Source of the DNA: Lachnospiraceae bacterium NK4A144
Lineage (GTDB): Bacteria > Bacillota > Clostridia > Lachnospirales > Lachnospiraceae
DNA length: 64,000 bases
Direction of reading: 5' to 3'
Assembly (NCBI GenBank): GCA_000424365.1
Contig: AUJT01000002.1
Location: 62,001 to 126,000, forward strand
Shown here: piece by piece, positions 1-9,691 of the stretch
Layout: each line of letters starts with the position of its first letter
How positions within the stretch are numbered: the first letter of the stretch is position 1
Notes under the pieces: generated by a model
The model's database searches: none
Seen by the model: only the letters and a program-made list of their open reading frames with translations
What the model was told of the DNA's origin: nothing
Position numbers and translations under genes: made by a program

Positions 1-354
1 ATTTCGCCGCTGTAAAAGATCATAAAGAGACTCCAGGTACCTTGGATGCAGATAATCATCACTATCAAGAAAAGCTATATATCCATTGGTAAAATCCAAT
101 GTATCAAGACCCGTGTTTCTGGCCGCGGCAGCTCCGCCATTTTTCTCATGAAGGATCAGCTCTATACGTTCATCCCTTTCACTCCACTTTCTGCAGACCT
201 CTCTTGAGCCATCCGAAGAATGATCATCAACAAGGATAAGTTTCCAATTTGACCATGTCTGATCAATAACGCTCTGAACACAGCGGTCAAGAAATTTTTC
301 CGCATTATAAACCGGAACAATAATCGAAATAACGGCTTCTTCTCTTCTGCACAT
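1..354 (-). CDS. Family 2 glycosyltransferase, 3' part cut by window edge
   Basis: Reading leftward from an ATG at 354 there is an open frame of 118 codons that runs off the window. It has the GT-A fold signature of GT2 enzymes: an N-terminal strand ending IIVPVYNAEKFL, a VDDHSSDGS nucleotide-binding motif near residues 41-49, NGGAAAARNTG, and the FLDSDDYL acidic motif near residue 97. A GGGG stretch 5 bases upstream is the probable ribosome site. It lies 83 bases beyond the flippase gene in the same direction and is presumably the next gene of the polysaccharide operon, adding a sugar to the lipid-linked repeat unit on the cytoplasmic face. Donor and acceptor cannot be predicted. Confidence 0.88.
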   Translation of the reverse strand, partial: MCRREEAVISIIVPVYNAEKFLDRCVQSVIDQTWSNWKLILVDDHSSDGSREVCRKWSERDERIELILHEKNGGAAAARNTGLDTLDFTNGYIAFLDSDDYLHPRYLESLYDLLQRRN

Positions 355-437
355 AATTCCCCATGCATCACACTACAACAATAATATATTTTTCTTATAT
401 TTCTTAAACTCAAAAGCTTTGAATTACAAATATTCTT

Positions 438-1967
438 TTATCTAATCCTAACAATTTTAAGAGTTTTTAAGACCAACTGTATTAAGTATGCGTACTCCTC
501 GGTTTTCCTAAATAATATGTAATTGATAACATTAGGTACAACCACACAGATAACTGCTTTACAAACAAATAGAATATAAATATTAGATATAGGAATACTA
601 ATACATATAAAGTATGTTACTAATTCCTCAAAAACATATAAGGAAAAACACTCAAGCATCAACAATAAATATTTTCCGCTTCCTTCATAGAAATAATCAT
701 TGAATAAAAGTTTTGCTTTTAACAGCATCTGTACTGATTGCGAAATGATCGTTCCAAGTATTACTCCAACCAGTCCAAACTTCAGAACCAAAATGATAGA
801 TACAACTAAATTTGCTATCATTCCTATAAATGAAATATACTTATCCTTCTGAAACAGTCCTGCACTTGTAATTGTCAGCCACAGAGGTGTCTTTATAAAC
901 TGAAAAAAAGAATTAAACATAATGACAAAAACCGTTACAATAGGTAATGTCATATCCTCATTCCTTGACCAGACAATGGTGATAAAGTCATTTGAAAGAC
1001 AAAACAACGATATTGACGCAAATGATCCAATATATAATGTTATCATTGTCAGTTTCTTTAGAATTTTATAAACATATTCTTTTCCTTCTGATGCTATTGC
1101 ATTACCTACACTAGCCTGTGCCGAGTACAAGGAACCATTTATAAATGTTGTTACATAATTTATAAGCGTATTGTAATTGGACATAAAGCCAACAGAAATG
1201 ACATTTACAAAAGAAGATATTATCAGATTATCTGTTGAAGTCAGAACAGTTGTTGATACCTTACCTAAAAATATGTTCTGAACATCTTTCAATATTTTCT
1301 TTGTTTCAATCTTATCAAGCCTTGATCTTGTATCTTTGAGAACCGGATACTGCTTTCGCACATACGATGTACTAATGTAGTTAACAACCACAGTCAGAAC
1401 AATCTCTGTACATATGTAAGCAATAAAACTCTTGGTAATCGCAAGTACCGAAATCTTCAAAAGAGGAGTAGCAATATTGCTCACAACTCTGATTTTTCCG
1501 GTAATATAACCTCTTTGATCTGCTACCGCCAATGTATAGTTGTAAGAATACAAATATGTCACTGCAGTTTTTACCAAAAACAGAACATATACGATTTTTA
1601 CGAATCCAATATCAAAAGTCGAACCTTTTATAATAAACTGCAAAAAAGGAACCAGAATAATTCCTACAACAAAAATAAAACCCGCAACCATCCTGTAAAT
1701 CCACTTATAAAAATTCATGATAGCTGCTATTTTTTCATCATCTCTTTCTCGTAACGGTTTGTATAAATTAAATGTTACCGCAGAGCCGAAACCCAATTCA
1801 GATAAAGATAATAAAGATAAAATGTTGGTAAAAAGACCATCTATTCCCAAATACTCAGAGTTCAGGATATATATGAACAAAGTTCTGGATATAAAACCGA
1901 TCAGTATTGTGATAACCGTATTTATCGTCGTCCAGACACTATTTTTAATTACATTCTCACTACGCAT
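438..1967 (-). CDS. Polysaccharide flippase, Wzx/MOP superfamily
   Basis: A 509-residue polytopic protein with about 12-14 hydrophobic segments. The N-terminal NSVWTTINTVITILIGF and the early LGFGSAVTFNLYKPL stretch are typical of Wzx/RfbX-type oligosaccharide translocases of the MOP superfamily. Members flip undecaprenyl-diphosphate-linked repeat units across the membrane. The start codon overlaps the stop of the preceding glycosyltransferase gene (TAATG), so the two are translationally coupled. Place in the operon, length and topology all fit an exopolysaccharide or capsule flippase. The transported unit is unknown. Confidence 0.88.
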   Translation of the reverse strand: MRSENVIKNSVWTTINTVITILIGFISRTLFIYILNSEYLGIDGLFTNILSLLSLSELGFGSAVTFNLYKPLRERDDEKIAAIMNFYKWIYRMVAGFIFVVGIILVPFLQFIIKGSTFDIGFVKIVYVLFLVKTAVTYLYSYNYTLAVADQRGYITGKIRVVSNIATPLLKISVLAITKSFIAYICTEIVLTVVVNYISTSYVRKQYPVLKDTRSRLDKIETKKILKDVQNIFLGKVSTTVLTSTDNLIISSFVNVISVGFMSNYNTLINYVTTFINGSLYSAQASVGNAIASEGKEYVYKILKKLTMITLYIGSFASISLFCLSNDFITIVWSRNEDMTLPIVTVFVIMFNSFFQFIKTPLWLTITSAGLFQKDKYISFIGMIANLVVSIILVLKFGLVGVILGTIISQSVQMLLKAKLLFNDYFYEGSGKYLLLMLECFSLYVFEELVTYFICISIPISNIYILFVCKAVICVVVPNVINYILFRKTEEYAYLIQLVLKTLKIVRIR

Positions 1968-2806
1968 TATTTTACAAACTTCCTAATAATATACTTTTTA
2001 ATCCGATAGTATTGGTACAAAAAATAATTATAATCTTTTACAGTTTCAACAATTCTAACAAGCATACCAACATGAGCCTCCGGGTCATTTTTATAATCCT
2101 CGTAATACTTCTTGTAAACGATTTTATATCCTGTCCATGCTTTTTTCGGGCTCTTTGTTATCTGTTCCATTCCGTGCTGAATATAATGGAACAGGACTTT
2201 CCTTACTCCATATATCTTGTAATGCTTACTGATCCTTAGCCACATCTCATAATCCTGCCTAGCAGGAAGGCTTTCGTCAAACCCGCCAAGAGCCAACAGC
2301 GCTTTCTTTTTTATGAGTCCCTGCGACGTGCTTCCAATATAATCATATTTCAACTGATCATGGAACGTGATCTCATCCTTATACAAACCTGTCGTATAAT
2401 AATCTGTAACCGTCGGCGGATTTGTTGACATGTCTACAACATCTCCCAGGCAGTAAACCATGGCAACATCATCACTTGTCCCTGCAAATCTTTCAAGCTG
2501 CTTCTCAAGTTTATCCGGTTCCCATGTATCATCATCATCCAAAAAAGCAACATATTCACCTTGTGAATTCTTTATGCCAAGATTTCTGGCTGCGCATGCT
2601 CCTTTGTTTCCATCCTGCTTTATATACTTTATTCCGTCTCTGTTTGAAAATGCTTCGCGGATCAGATTACTCTCATTACTATTATTTTGATTATCATCAA
2701 TTATAAGAATCTCTATATCCTTATATGTCTGGCTTAAGACACTCTGTACAGCTTTTTCCACAGCCTCTGGCGGTCTCTTATATGTGGTTATTACAATCGA
2801 TACCAT
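1967..2806 (-). CDS. Family 2 glycosyltransferase
   Basis: 279 residues with a full GT2 domain in the N-terminal ~220: SIVITTYKRP at the start, IIDDN near residue 36, GACAARNLGI, and the FLDDDDTW metal-binding motif near residues 88-95. RQDYEMWLR near 183 matches the ED/xD..LxxR region that shapes the acceptor site. There is no transmembrane segment, so it is probably cytoplasmic and peripheral. The start has AGGAG 6 bases upstream, and the stop overlaps the flippase start by one base. It is one of at least six GT2 enzymes in the operon; its sugar specificity cannot be read from sequence. Confidence 0.92.
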   Translation of the reverse strand: MVSIVITTYKRPPEAVEKAVQSVLSQTYKDIEILIIDDNQNNSNESNLIREAFSNRDGIKYIKQDGNKGACAARNLGIKNSQGEYVAFLDDDDTWEPDKLEKQLERFAGTSDDVAMVYCLGDVVDMSTNPPTVTDYYTTGLYKDEITFHDQLKYDYIGSTSQGLIKKKALLALGGFDESLPARQDYEMWLRISKHYKIYGVRKVLFHYIQHGMEQITKSPKKAWTGYKIVYKKYYEDYKNDPEAHVGMLVRIVETVKDYNYFLYQYYRIKKYIIRKFVK

Positions 2807-2869
2807 TTTTTCTCCTATCGTACATAACCAAAGTGCAGCGCAAAATGGCTATTTTGTATTTATGATGCT

Positions 2870-3868
2870 TTATATATTTCCTAACAGTTTTGCCAATAAG
2901 TAGTACTTTAACCCACGAGACTTACCCATTGTTTTTATCTCAGACATCAGATTAAGTCCTGTTTTCTTTAGCATATCCCTGCAATAATCAAGGTCTGCAA
3001 TACCTCTTAACTGTTCCTTCATAACTTTAACAGGTCTGTCCATGATCTCGTGATAAAGGAGCAGCATATGGATCATGTAGAAATTATCTCTAAAATAATC
3101 AAGACCTTTTTCTACCGTATAGTCATATACATACTTACTGATCTCATTATATCTGCTAAGCTGCGATACTCCCGCTGCCTGACCTACAGTTGAGGTTTCT
3201 CTCCTCAAATAGTAGTAACTACGCCGATTTGACACATAGATTTTTGAAGCATACAGGAGATACAGCAGATTAAAGCATAAATCCTCTGCCATTACAGGCT
3301 GAAATTCCGGTATTTTTAAGTTATGCTCACGGATAACGTCTGCGCGATAAAGACGATTCCACAATTCAAAACCGCATTTGTAACTAAGAAATGTATTTGT
3401 AATGAACTTTAACCGGTTCACATCAGAGCTGACATCATATGCACCTTCAAAAAAATCACGCTCCATGTATATTTTCTCAACACCGGTATTCGTATAAACG
3501 TGATAGTAATTAAAGATAACCAGATCCGACTTGTATAAATTCATTTCCCTAAGGCTTTTCTCTACAAGATCAGGCGCGAGATAATCATCACTGTCAACAA
3601 AAAGAATGTAATCTCCCCGCGCCATCTCTAATCCTTGATTTCTTGTATCTGCCTGTCCGCTGTTCTCTTTATTTATAAGCCTTACCCTAGAATCATCCTG
3701 TACAAAAAATTGACATATCTCTTCTGTTCTGTCAGTCGATCCATCGTTTAAGAGAAGAATTTCAAGATTTGGATATGTCTGACTAACGACAGATTCAAGG
3801 CATTTTGAAATATATAGTTCCGTGTTGTACATCGGGATTATCACACTTACCAATGCATCTGTCTTCAT
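2870..3868 (-). CDS. Family 2 glycosyltransferase
   Basis: 332 residues. The GT2 domain spans about residues 1-220, with VSVIIPMYNTE, LLNDGSTDRTEE (the usual DD is ND here), GQADTRNQGLE and FVDSDDYL. A later AEDLCFNLL motif corresponds to the acceptor-side ED pair. The C-terminal ~100 residues are helical and family-variable. It starts one base after the stop of the upstream GT2 gene, which implies coupled translation. It is likely to extend the lipid-linked repeat unit in the cytoplasm. Confidence 0.91.
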   Translation of the reverse strand: MKTDALVSVIIPMYNTELYISKCLESVVSQTYPNLEILLLNDGSTDRTEEICQFFVQDDSRVRLINKENSGQADTRNQGLEMARGDYILFVDSDDYLAPDLVEKSLREMNLYKSDLVIFNYYHVYTNTGVEKIYMERDFFEGAYDVSSDVNRLKFITNTFLSYKCGFELWNRLYRADVIREHNLKIPEFQPVMAEDLCFNLLYLLYASKIYVSNRRSYYYLRRETSTVGQAAGVSQLSRYNEISKYVYDYTVEKGLDYFRDNFYMIHMLLLYHEIMDRPVKVMKEQLRGIADLDYCRDMLKKTGLNLMSEIKTMGKSRGLKYYLLAKLLGNI

Positions 3869-3869
3869 T

Positions 3870-4862
3870 TCATCCTCTCACTTTCTTGATCATCTTCCAT
3901 GCTGCATAGTAAAGCTTTGGAGCAGTTATAAAAAGATTTAATTCCACCTGTGTCTTAAACGGTGTCTTTTTTCGAAACACTCTGTCTTTTTTAATCTGAT
4001 TTCTAAATTCTTCAGTATACGTGCTAGCGAAAACATCTACGCTAACATTTGCATCTGTGTATTTCTGCTGCTGATAGCAAAGCATGTGTTCTGTATGCTT
4101 CACTTCCATTTCCCAAAGTTTCTGTTCTTTCTGTTCAGCAAAAAATCTTATCCTCGACAGATATCCGCCAAATACCTGCATGTTCTTTTCAGTAAGTTTT
4201 GAACCTATTATGCTGTCCTCTCTTTGAAAATATCTGCAAAACGGTATATTCATATAGATTATTTTTTTCGCCTTGTACAAGATCCTGAAAGTCGTATACT
4301 CGTCTTCGTAGATTTTTCCTTTTGGATACTCTATGCCATCTAAAAATGATCTTTTATAGATCTTATTCCATGCAACCGTTAATGGAAGTGTCAGATTACT
4401 CTCATAGTAACGGTACTGTGCTTCTCTGCCGTCCATAATAATCGTTTCGTACTTTTCGGGTATTACTCCGTAATCATCGACTTTTCCCTCATATACATAC
4501 TCATAACCACATATGCTTACATCTGCATTTTCTTTCATAAGTTCATCCATCATCATCCGATACATGTCCTTATGAAAATAATCATCTGAATCCGCAAAGG
4601 CTACATATTCTCCGATTGCTCTCTTCATTCCTGTATTTCGCGCATCGGAAAGACCGCCGTTCTTCTTGTGGATTACCTGTACTCTGGAATCCTTTTCTGC
4701 ATATTCATCACAGATTTCCCCGCAGCCATCATTTGATCCGTCGTCTACCAAAATAATCTGAAGTTTTTTATATGTTTGTCCAATGAGGGAATCTACACAT
4801 CGTCCAAGATATTTTTTTACGTGATACACGGGAACGATCACGGAAAGAAGTGGTTCATGCAT
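3870..4862 (-). CDS. Family 2 glycosyltransferase
   Basis: 330 residues with a GT2 domain: LLSVIVPVYHVKKYL, LVDDGSNDGCGE, GGLSDARNTGMK, FADSDDYF and a later YEDEYTTFRI acceptor-side acidic pair. It resembles EpsH/CpsJ-type enzymes of Gram-positive polysaccharide clusters, which often add galactose, glucose or N-acetylhexosamine; the substrate is not predictable. It lies 15 bases after the GT14 gene and 1 base before the next GT2 gene. No membrane segment is apparent. Confidence 0.91.
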   Translation of the reverse strand: MHEPLLSVIVPVYHVKKYLGRCVDSLIGQTYKKLQIILVDDGSNDGCGEICDEYAEKDSRVQVIHKKNGGLSDARNTGMKRAIGEYVAFADSDDYFHKDMYRMMMDELMKENADVSICGYEYVYEGKVDDYGVIPEKYETIIMDGREAQYRYYESNLTLPLTVAWNKIYKRSFLDGIEYPKGKIYEDEYTTFRILYKAKKIIYMNIPFCRYFQREDSIIGSKLTEKNMQVFGGYLSRIRFFAEQKEQKLWEMEVKHTEHMLCYQQQKYTDANVSVDVFASTYTEEFRNQIKKDRVFRKKTPFKTQVELNLFITAPKLYYAAWKMIKKVRG

Positions 4863-4877
4863 GCCTTCTCTAACCCC

Positions 4878-5801
4878 TTAACTATTTTTTGAATCTAATA
4901 TATCCAAAAGTCCGTCTGACTCTCCTGTGCGAACCTTTCGAATAAACAGTTCTTCCCTGTCTTTTATCCTGTCATAGTCCTTTTCCGTAAGGACCGTTAC
5001 CTCCTTTGGAAACTCAAAGTAATGAAGATTTCTCCAGTTTACGAGCCATCTCTGCTCCGGCTCGCCATACTTTATACAATGGGTACGGTACTTTGAATTA
5101 TGAACCACTGTATGGAAGTATTCTTCATCCGGAAACTGCATTGTGCGCATTTTTTTGTTAAATGCCGGATGCGTCTTCTCAAATTTATCTATGTACTCTG
5201 CACACTCTCTCGATACCGCCCACTGTGCACAACCGTAAAAGATCGGATAATCTCCGTCCTTTTCCTGTATGACACCATTACATCCAATGGTTGTGAGGCT
5301 CAGAGCCATTTCCTGAAGCCTTATAAGTATCTTCTGCAGGCTCTTTTCAGAAGTCTTTCCATACGGATTGTCCTTTTTATAGTAAAGGCGGTATTTACGC
5401 GAAAACTCCCAGTCTTCGGTACGTGCGATAGGACATCCTCTGATAAATTCCCTACCATTATTTATTTCAAAGAAATCTTTTATCTCTTTATTTGACTTTA
5501 TAGGATAGTCGAGATTTTGCAGCGTAACGAAATAGTCATAGTTTCTGTCACTCTGCAGTGCTTCTCTTAACAAAATATATGTGGCTTCTATAGCGTTATA
5601 TCCGCCCCAGTATACTTTCTCACGTTTATTTGTAAAAAAGACACGAGTAAGCCCCTGCATAGCTTTCCTAAAGGGTTCTATATCCTGTTTTGCATCCACA
5701 TGTATATACATATCAAAATCCGGATCAGCCGTAAGCCTTTTTGCAGCCCTTGCAACCAATTCCGGATCCGTATGACACAGATTCAAAAATGCAATTCTCA
5801 T
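4878..5801 (-). CDS. Family 14 (core-2/I-branching type) glycosyltransferase
   Basis: 307 residues matching the bacterial branch of GT14 (Branch domain, beta-1,6-N-acetylglucosaminyltransferase-like). It begins RIAFLNLCHTDPELV, followed by YIHVDAKQD near residue 33, then VYWGGYNAIEATYILLREAL and FVTLQNLDYPIKS near 100, the family's L.xG.DYPI element, and QWAVSRECAEYI near 195. Such enzymes usually add a branching sugar or, in some bacterial members, xylose. This suggests the polymer is branched. It is the only non-GT2 polymer-building transferase in this half of the operon. Confidence 0.83.
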   Translation of the reverse strand: MRIAFLNLCHTDPELVARAAKRLTADPDFDMYIHVDAKQDIEPFRKAMQGLTRVFFTNKREKVYWGGYNAIEATYILLREALQSDRNYDYFVTLQNLDYPIKSNKEIKDFFEINNGREFIRGCPIARTEDWEFSRKYRLYYKKDNPYGKTSEKSLQKILIRLQEMALSLTTIGCNGVIQEKDGDYPIFYGCAQWAVSRECAEYIDKFEKTHPAFNKKMRTMQFPDEEYFHTVVHNSKYRTHCIKYGEPEQRWLVNWRNLHYFEFPKEVTVLTEKDYDRIKDREELFIRKVRTGESDGLLDILDSKNS

Positions 5802-5839
5802 CTTTAGTCCAATCCTATTTTGCGCATTTACTGAAATTT

Positions 5840-6937
5840 CTACCGCTTAAACTCATAATGAACAGCATTTAAGAGAGATGTAGCAAAGAACAGTAGCCCA
5901 TATGTGCCACTCTTCATCATCATAAACGGGATTTTCTTTACAAGTGATCCTCTGCCCGGTCTGAAGTTCTTTACCGCTTTCTGAACTCTCGGATCATCTA
6001 TATAAGTGCGATATGCTCTGTAACGTTCGCTATATGACTTTTCGCCATTAGCCGAGAGCTTAAAAGCCATTTCTACGGCAGACATGACAATCGTACCTGC
6101 AAAGTATTCCGTAATATCTATTCCTGTTCTGCTCTGGATTCGCTCTGTAAGCTTCTCTCGCGCATCATTAAGCTTCTTCTTTCCATCAAGCTTGGAGAAT
6201 GGTTCTCTCTCATAGCGATATATAGCAGATGTGGAACGAGTCACCAGATAGTAATAGCACTTCTGTGTAACCGCTGCCCTCTTACAGCAGGACAGATAGT
6301 CTGATATAAATACCGTATCTTCTCCGACTTTTAGAGTCGTATCAAATTTCAGATCATTCTGAAGGATCACGCTTCGGCGGACAAGTATTCTCCAAAGCGC
6401 CGGATTTTCCACATAAAGCGCATCCTTTTCACCACGAAGCCAGTTATTTATATCTTTATTTGACAGACCTACAAATGCAGGCACTACCTTTTTTACGATA
6501 TCCTGACCCACATACAGCTCCTCCGAAAAATGAGGTGCACATATTTCCTTTATTTCCTCATCCTCGTATCGGCTGTATCCATAGATCACAGCATCCGCTG
6601 CCTGACTCTCTGCGATCTCGACTACCTCTCTGCAGGTATATGACTCCTCAAAGTCGTCACCGTCAAAGAAAAATATAAATTCACCTGTGGCTGCCTTTAC
6701 TCCATCATTTCTCGCAGCTGATACACCACCGTTTGCTTTGTGGATGACATGTACTCTGCTGTCTTTTTTTCGATATTCATCTGCTATGTCACCTGTGCCG
6801 TCAGTGGATCCATCATCTACGACGATGACTTCCAGAAGCTCCCTCGGAACGTCCTGTGTCAGCGCACACTCGATACTTCTGCCTATGAATCCGGCAATAT
6901 TATAAGCCGGTATGATAATACTGATCTTACTGTCCAT
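5840..6937 (-). CDS. Family 2 glycosyltransferase
   Basis: 365 residues. The GT2 domain has KISIIIPAYNIAGFIG, VVDDGSTDGTGD, GGVSAARNDGVK, FFFDGDDFEES and a VGEDTVFISDYL acceptor-side motif. A hydrophobic stretch near the C-terminus (FMMMKSGTYGLLFFATSLL) may be a membrane-association helix. The start overlaps the end of the polymerase-like gene by 11 bases, which indicates coupled translation in the polysaccharide operon. Confidence 0.91.
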   Translation of the reverse strand: MDSKISIIIPAYNIAGFIGRSIECALTQDVPRELLEVIVVDDGSTDGTGDIADEYRKKDSRVHVIHKANGGVSAARNDGVKAATGEFIFFFDGDDFEESYTCREVVEIAESQAADAVIYGYSRYEDEEIKEICAPHFSEELYVGQDIVKKVVPAFVGLSNKDINNWLRGEKDALYVENPALWRILVRRSVILQNDLKFDTTLKVGEDTVFISDYLSCCKRAAVTQKCYYYLVTRSTSAIYRYEREPFSKLDGKKKLNDAREKLTERIQSRTGIDITEYFAGTIVMSAVEMAFKLSANGEKSYSERYRAYRTYIDDPRVQKAVKNFRPGRGSLVKKIPFMMMKSGTYGLLFFATSLLNAVHYEFKR

Positions 6938-8168
6938 ACCTGTATACTTTCCTGTACTTTTTGTTACGTGTTACCTGTAACTGCTTTTTGATCTTTTCAC
7001 CTATAGATACATGCTTTGCGAACTGAGCTCCTATGAGCAAAAGCGGGAAGCAGATCGCTGCATTCATTACATACGCTTCCATGATAGTATAAAGCGTATA
7101 TACCAGGATAAAGATCTTGTCAACGAGAGACAGCTGTTTATTGTAGTAAATAAATGCGATAGATATAAGTGCCAGATAGAAAACACCGTAGCTTATAAAC
7201 ATCCAGATAAAGCAGTTATCAAAGATCATCGAATCTATCCAATGACCTCTCCAATAGATCTTGCTATCAAACGTTATTGACTTTCCAAACCATGACATAC
7301 CCTTTAGATCATACGCTACCGCTCCATACAGGAGCCGTCCCGTAAAGAATTTATTAAGGATATTGAAAAGCTCTTCATACAGGCCATTTACATACCCGAT
7401 GATAATTCCTACAAAGAATACAGAAAGAAAAGCGTACAGATATTTTGAAGCAAGTGAAATCACATTCTCAAAAACGACTGCTGGTCTGTTCTTTAAGCCC
7501 TTCTTTGTGATCAGAAGCAGGCAGGTAAGTGTCGATACGATAAACGAGGTATTTGAATCGCAAAACTTATAAAATGTAAAATTCACCAGCCAGACAAGTA
7601 CAATATGCCACCATTTAAGCTTTTCCTCATGTGCATAGAGGAATTCAAGTGATGTCCAACAAACATACATCGCAAATGTGTTTGCATGTCCCTGATAAAA
7701 GGTCATACGTGGATCACCACCGGTTCTATAGGAAAACGTAACCTTCCACGGATTTAAAAACAGATCATGCACATACACCATTACATGAATGGATAGCAGC
7801 AGCATCTTTGTATAACTCGTGTATTTTAAAGTTTTTCTTAGGTCTATGCCCTGCATCGCACATATCGATAACGAAGTAAAGAACAAATAAAAATAATAGC
7901 TCTTTATACATGTATATATACATATGCTCACAAGTACCACAGAGATCAGGAGCTTTTTCCACGTATAACGCTGTGTCATGAGCTTTATACCGATAAGTGC
8001 TATAAACAGCATTATCAAAGCATTGTCAAGCAATGCCGGTTTCTGCATTATCACAGATGAATCTGTGACATTCTTTACCGCCAGCACTACCATCGCTGCA
8101 GTAAAAAGATTTTGATAAAACTGTATTCTGTTTTCCTGATTTCGTTCCCTCAGGGTTTGTAATTTCAT
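6927..8168 (-). CDS. Probable polysaccharide polymerase, Wzy-like membrane protein
   Basis: 413 residues, mostly hydrophobic, with about 10-11 predicted transmembrane segments and a larger extracytoplasmic stretch between the later helices (about residues 255-310). Wzy proteins have little sequence identity to one another, so the call rests on topology, size and position between glycosyltransferases and near the flippase. The motif GGDPRMTFYQGHANTFAMY near residue 145 resembles the RxxxGHpN pattern of polymerases in streptococcal and Lactobacillus clusters. The start has AGGAG nearby and follows the repeat element at 8211-8353. It probably polymerises repeat units on the outer face of the membrane. 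Confidence 0.7.
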   Translation of the reverse strand: MKLQTLRERNQENRIQFYQNLFTAAMVVLAVKNVTDSSVIMQKPALLDNALIMLFIALIGIKLMTQRYTWKKLLISVVLVSICIYTCIKSYYFYLFFTSLSICAMQGIDLRKTLKYTSYTKMLLLSIHVMVYVHDLFLNPWKVTFSYRTGGDPRMTFYQGHANTFAMYVCWTSLEFLYAHEEKLKWWHIVLVWLVNFTFYKFCDSNTSFIVSTLTCLLLITKKGLKNRPAVVFENVISLASKYLYAFLSVFFVGIIIGYVNGLYEELFNILNKFFTGRLLYGAVAYDLKGMSWFGKSITFDSKIYWRGHWIDSMIFDNCFIWMFISYGVFYLALISIAFIYYNKQLSLVDKIFILVYTLYTIMEAYVMNAAICFPLLLIGAQFAKHVSIGEKIKKQLQVTRNKKYRKVYRYGQ

Positions 8169-8210
8169 CCTTTTACTGCTCTCCTATTGAAACCTAACGA
8201 TCATGCTAAT

Positions 8211-8353
8211 GATGTAAGGGTCAAAAGTAAATTTCAATCCTAAAACACTCGCATTCCGCGTAATAACGCTACTTGCTCGTGTTTTGCGGGTCCCAAGGTC
8301 TCAATCCTCTTTGTGCAAGCACAATCGGATTTTGACCTTTTGACCCTGACATC
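8211..8353. repeat. MITE-like palindromic element, copy 1 (143 bp)
   Basis: The ends are near-perfect inverted repeats (GATGTAAGGGTCAAAAG on the left, CTTTTGACCCTGACATC on the right). The core, AATCC-TCT-TTGTGC-AA-GCACAA-TC-GGATT, folds into a hairpin and is shared with the copies at 17629 and 62292. This copy carries about 60 extra bases between the left end and the core (about 8235-8295), themselves an imperfect hairpin (AAAACAC...GTGTTTT). The flanks ATGCTAAT (8203-8210) and ATACTAAT (8354-8361) agree at 7 of 8 bases, like a target-site duplication. No open frame fits inside. Confidence 0.82.
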
Positions 8354-8356
8354 ATA

Positions 8357-9691
8357 CTAATTCAAAATCACATTATTTCCGGATAATTCCTTTTGATCCA
8401 TGAGATCACCGTTATCATCAGATGCCGCTCCATCATCCGGTTCAGGCTGAACTACCTCCGTATCCGTTATCGCACCTGCGATCTCGGGGAAATACCAGGT
8501 ATTATCAGCTCTGTGTATCAGTGCATACTCTTTTACACCGGCTGCTGTGGCTGCGCTTCCTCCATTATCCCACCAGATAAAGGAAAGATTCTGCTCAAGA
8601 GCTTTCTCTCTAAACTCTTCACAGTATTTAACTCTGTCAAATTTAACCTTCGCTACCTGACCAAATTCACCAACCACCACAGGATATCCGCTTTTTCTTA
8701 GCGTTTTCACAGCGTCAAAAACATCATCAAGTCCTTCGGGGCCGGAATAGATATGTACACCCACTAACAACCTTCCATCTATCGTATCCTTAGGTAATGC
8801 AAAGTACGCTATATTTCTGTCATTTGGAGTTGCTGAATACAGATTTACCAGCAAAAATCTGCTTTCATTTCCACCACCTGTTGCTCTGACAGTATCCACA
8901 AAGAGCTGATTCCACTTATTAAAGGCCCTGTAAGAGTATCCCGGTATTTTATCCCAGCGAGATTTCTCATCGACCATTTCATTAAAGCCCTCAAGGATGA
9001 GCTTCTGATCATAGTCCTTAAAGTAATCCGCTATCTGAGTGATCATATTACGGACACGCGCTTCGTTCTCACTGTAATTTGTCTCTGAAGCACGTATCCA
9101 TCCGGCATTTCCTGTGTCATGATGAATATCTATGATCACATACAGATCCTGCTCTAAAGCCGCAGATACTACTGTTCCCACACGTTTTAGCCATGCTTCA
9201 TCTACATTACCGTCCTTATCGATGTGATTCATCCAGGTAACAGGGATGCGGACAGTATTGAAACCTGCATTGCTAACGAGCCGAAATACGCCCGGTGTGA
9301 TCTTTGGATTTCCCCAAATCGTTTCATATGTTTCAGTATTAGCATCCATATAAAACTTATTGTCCCAGTCACAGGAATCGAGGGCATTACCTATATTTAT
9401 GCCGGCTCCCATATCTGTAACAAGTATTTCCGCTGCATTCTGTGCCATAACGGTAATATGTGATGCTTCTCCTGCCGTACTCCAGGCAGCTGTGTCGTCT
9501 GTACTACTTTCGTCACTATGCTCCGCTGCCACGTTACTATCTGCAGCATCTGCAGATACGTACACGATTTCACCTGGCCTATATTCTTCATGTGTTTCCG
9601 GTATTCCTATTACATACCACGCTGCCCATATGAATATTGCAAGCGCGATTACTAAAAAGACTGTGCCTGCGGCAACTACCCATTTTTTCAA
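8357..9691 (-). CDS. Membrane-anchored GH5 endoglucanase-type glycoside hydrolase
   Basis: I choose a TTG start at 9691: GAGGG precedes it, and TTGA overlaps the upstream stop in the same way as ATGA elsewhere in this operon. An in-frame ATG at 9748 lies deep in the upstream gene. The 444-residue product has one N-terminal transmembrane helix (about residues 4-29), an acidic Ser/Thr-rich linker to ~85, and a GH5 domain at ~90-385 resembling subfamily 4: GINIGNALDS, WGNPKIT, VRIPVTW, IDIHHD, acid/base Glu in GFNEM (~238), nucleophile in VVGEFGQ (~342), and IWWDNGG. Retaining beta-glucan cleavage outside the cell is expected. In this operon it probably trims or releases the polymer rather than degrading food. 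Confidence 0.86.
   Translation of the reverse strand: MKKWVVAAGTVFLVIALAIFIWAAWYVIGIPETHEEYRPGEIVYVSADAADSNVAAEHSDESSTDDTAAWSTAGEASHITVMAQNAAEILVTDMGAGINIGNALDSCDWDNKFYMDANTETYETIWGNPKITPGVFRLVSNAGFNTVRIPVTWMNHIDKDGNVDEAWLKRVGTVVSAALEQDLYVIIDIHHDTGNAGWIRASETNYSENEARVRNMITQIADYFKDYDQKLILEGFNEMVDEKSRWDKIPGYSYRAFNKWNQLFVDTVRATGGGNESRFLLVNLYSATPNDRNIAYFALPKDTIDGRLLVGVHIYSGPEGLDDVFDAVKTLRKSGYPVVVGEFGQVAKVKFDRVKYCEEFREKALEQNLSFIWWDNGGSAATAAGVKEYALIHRADNTWYFPEIAGAITDTEVVQPEPDDGAASDDNGDLMDQKELSGNNVILN

Noticed and set aside
8235-8295. Insertion in MITE copy 1 as a distinct gene or integron-type attachment site
   Set aside because: The extra stretch folds into a hairpin and contains no open frame or core site; an internal insertion or longer ancestral form is simpler.
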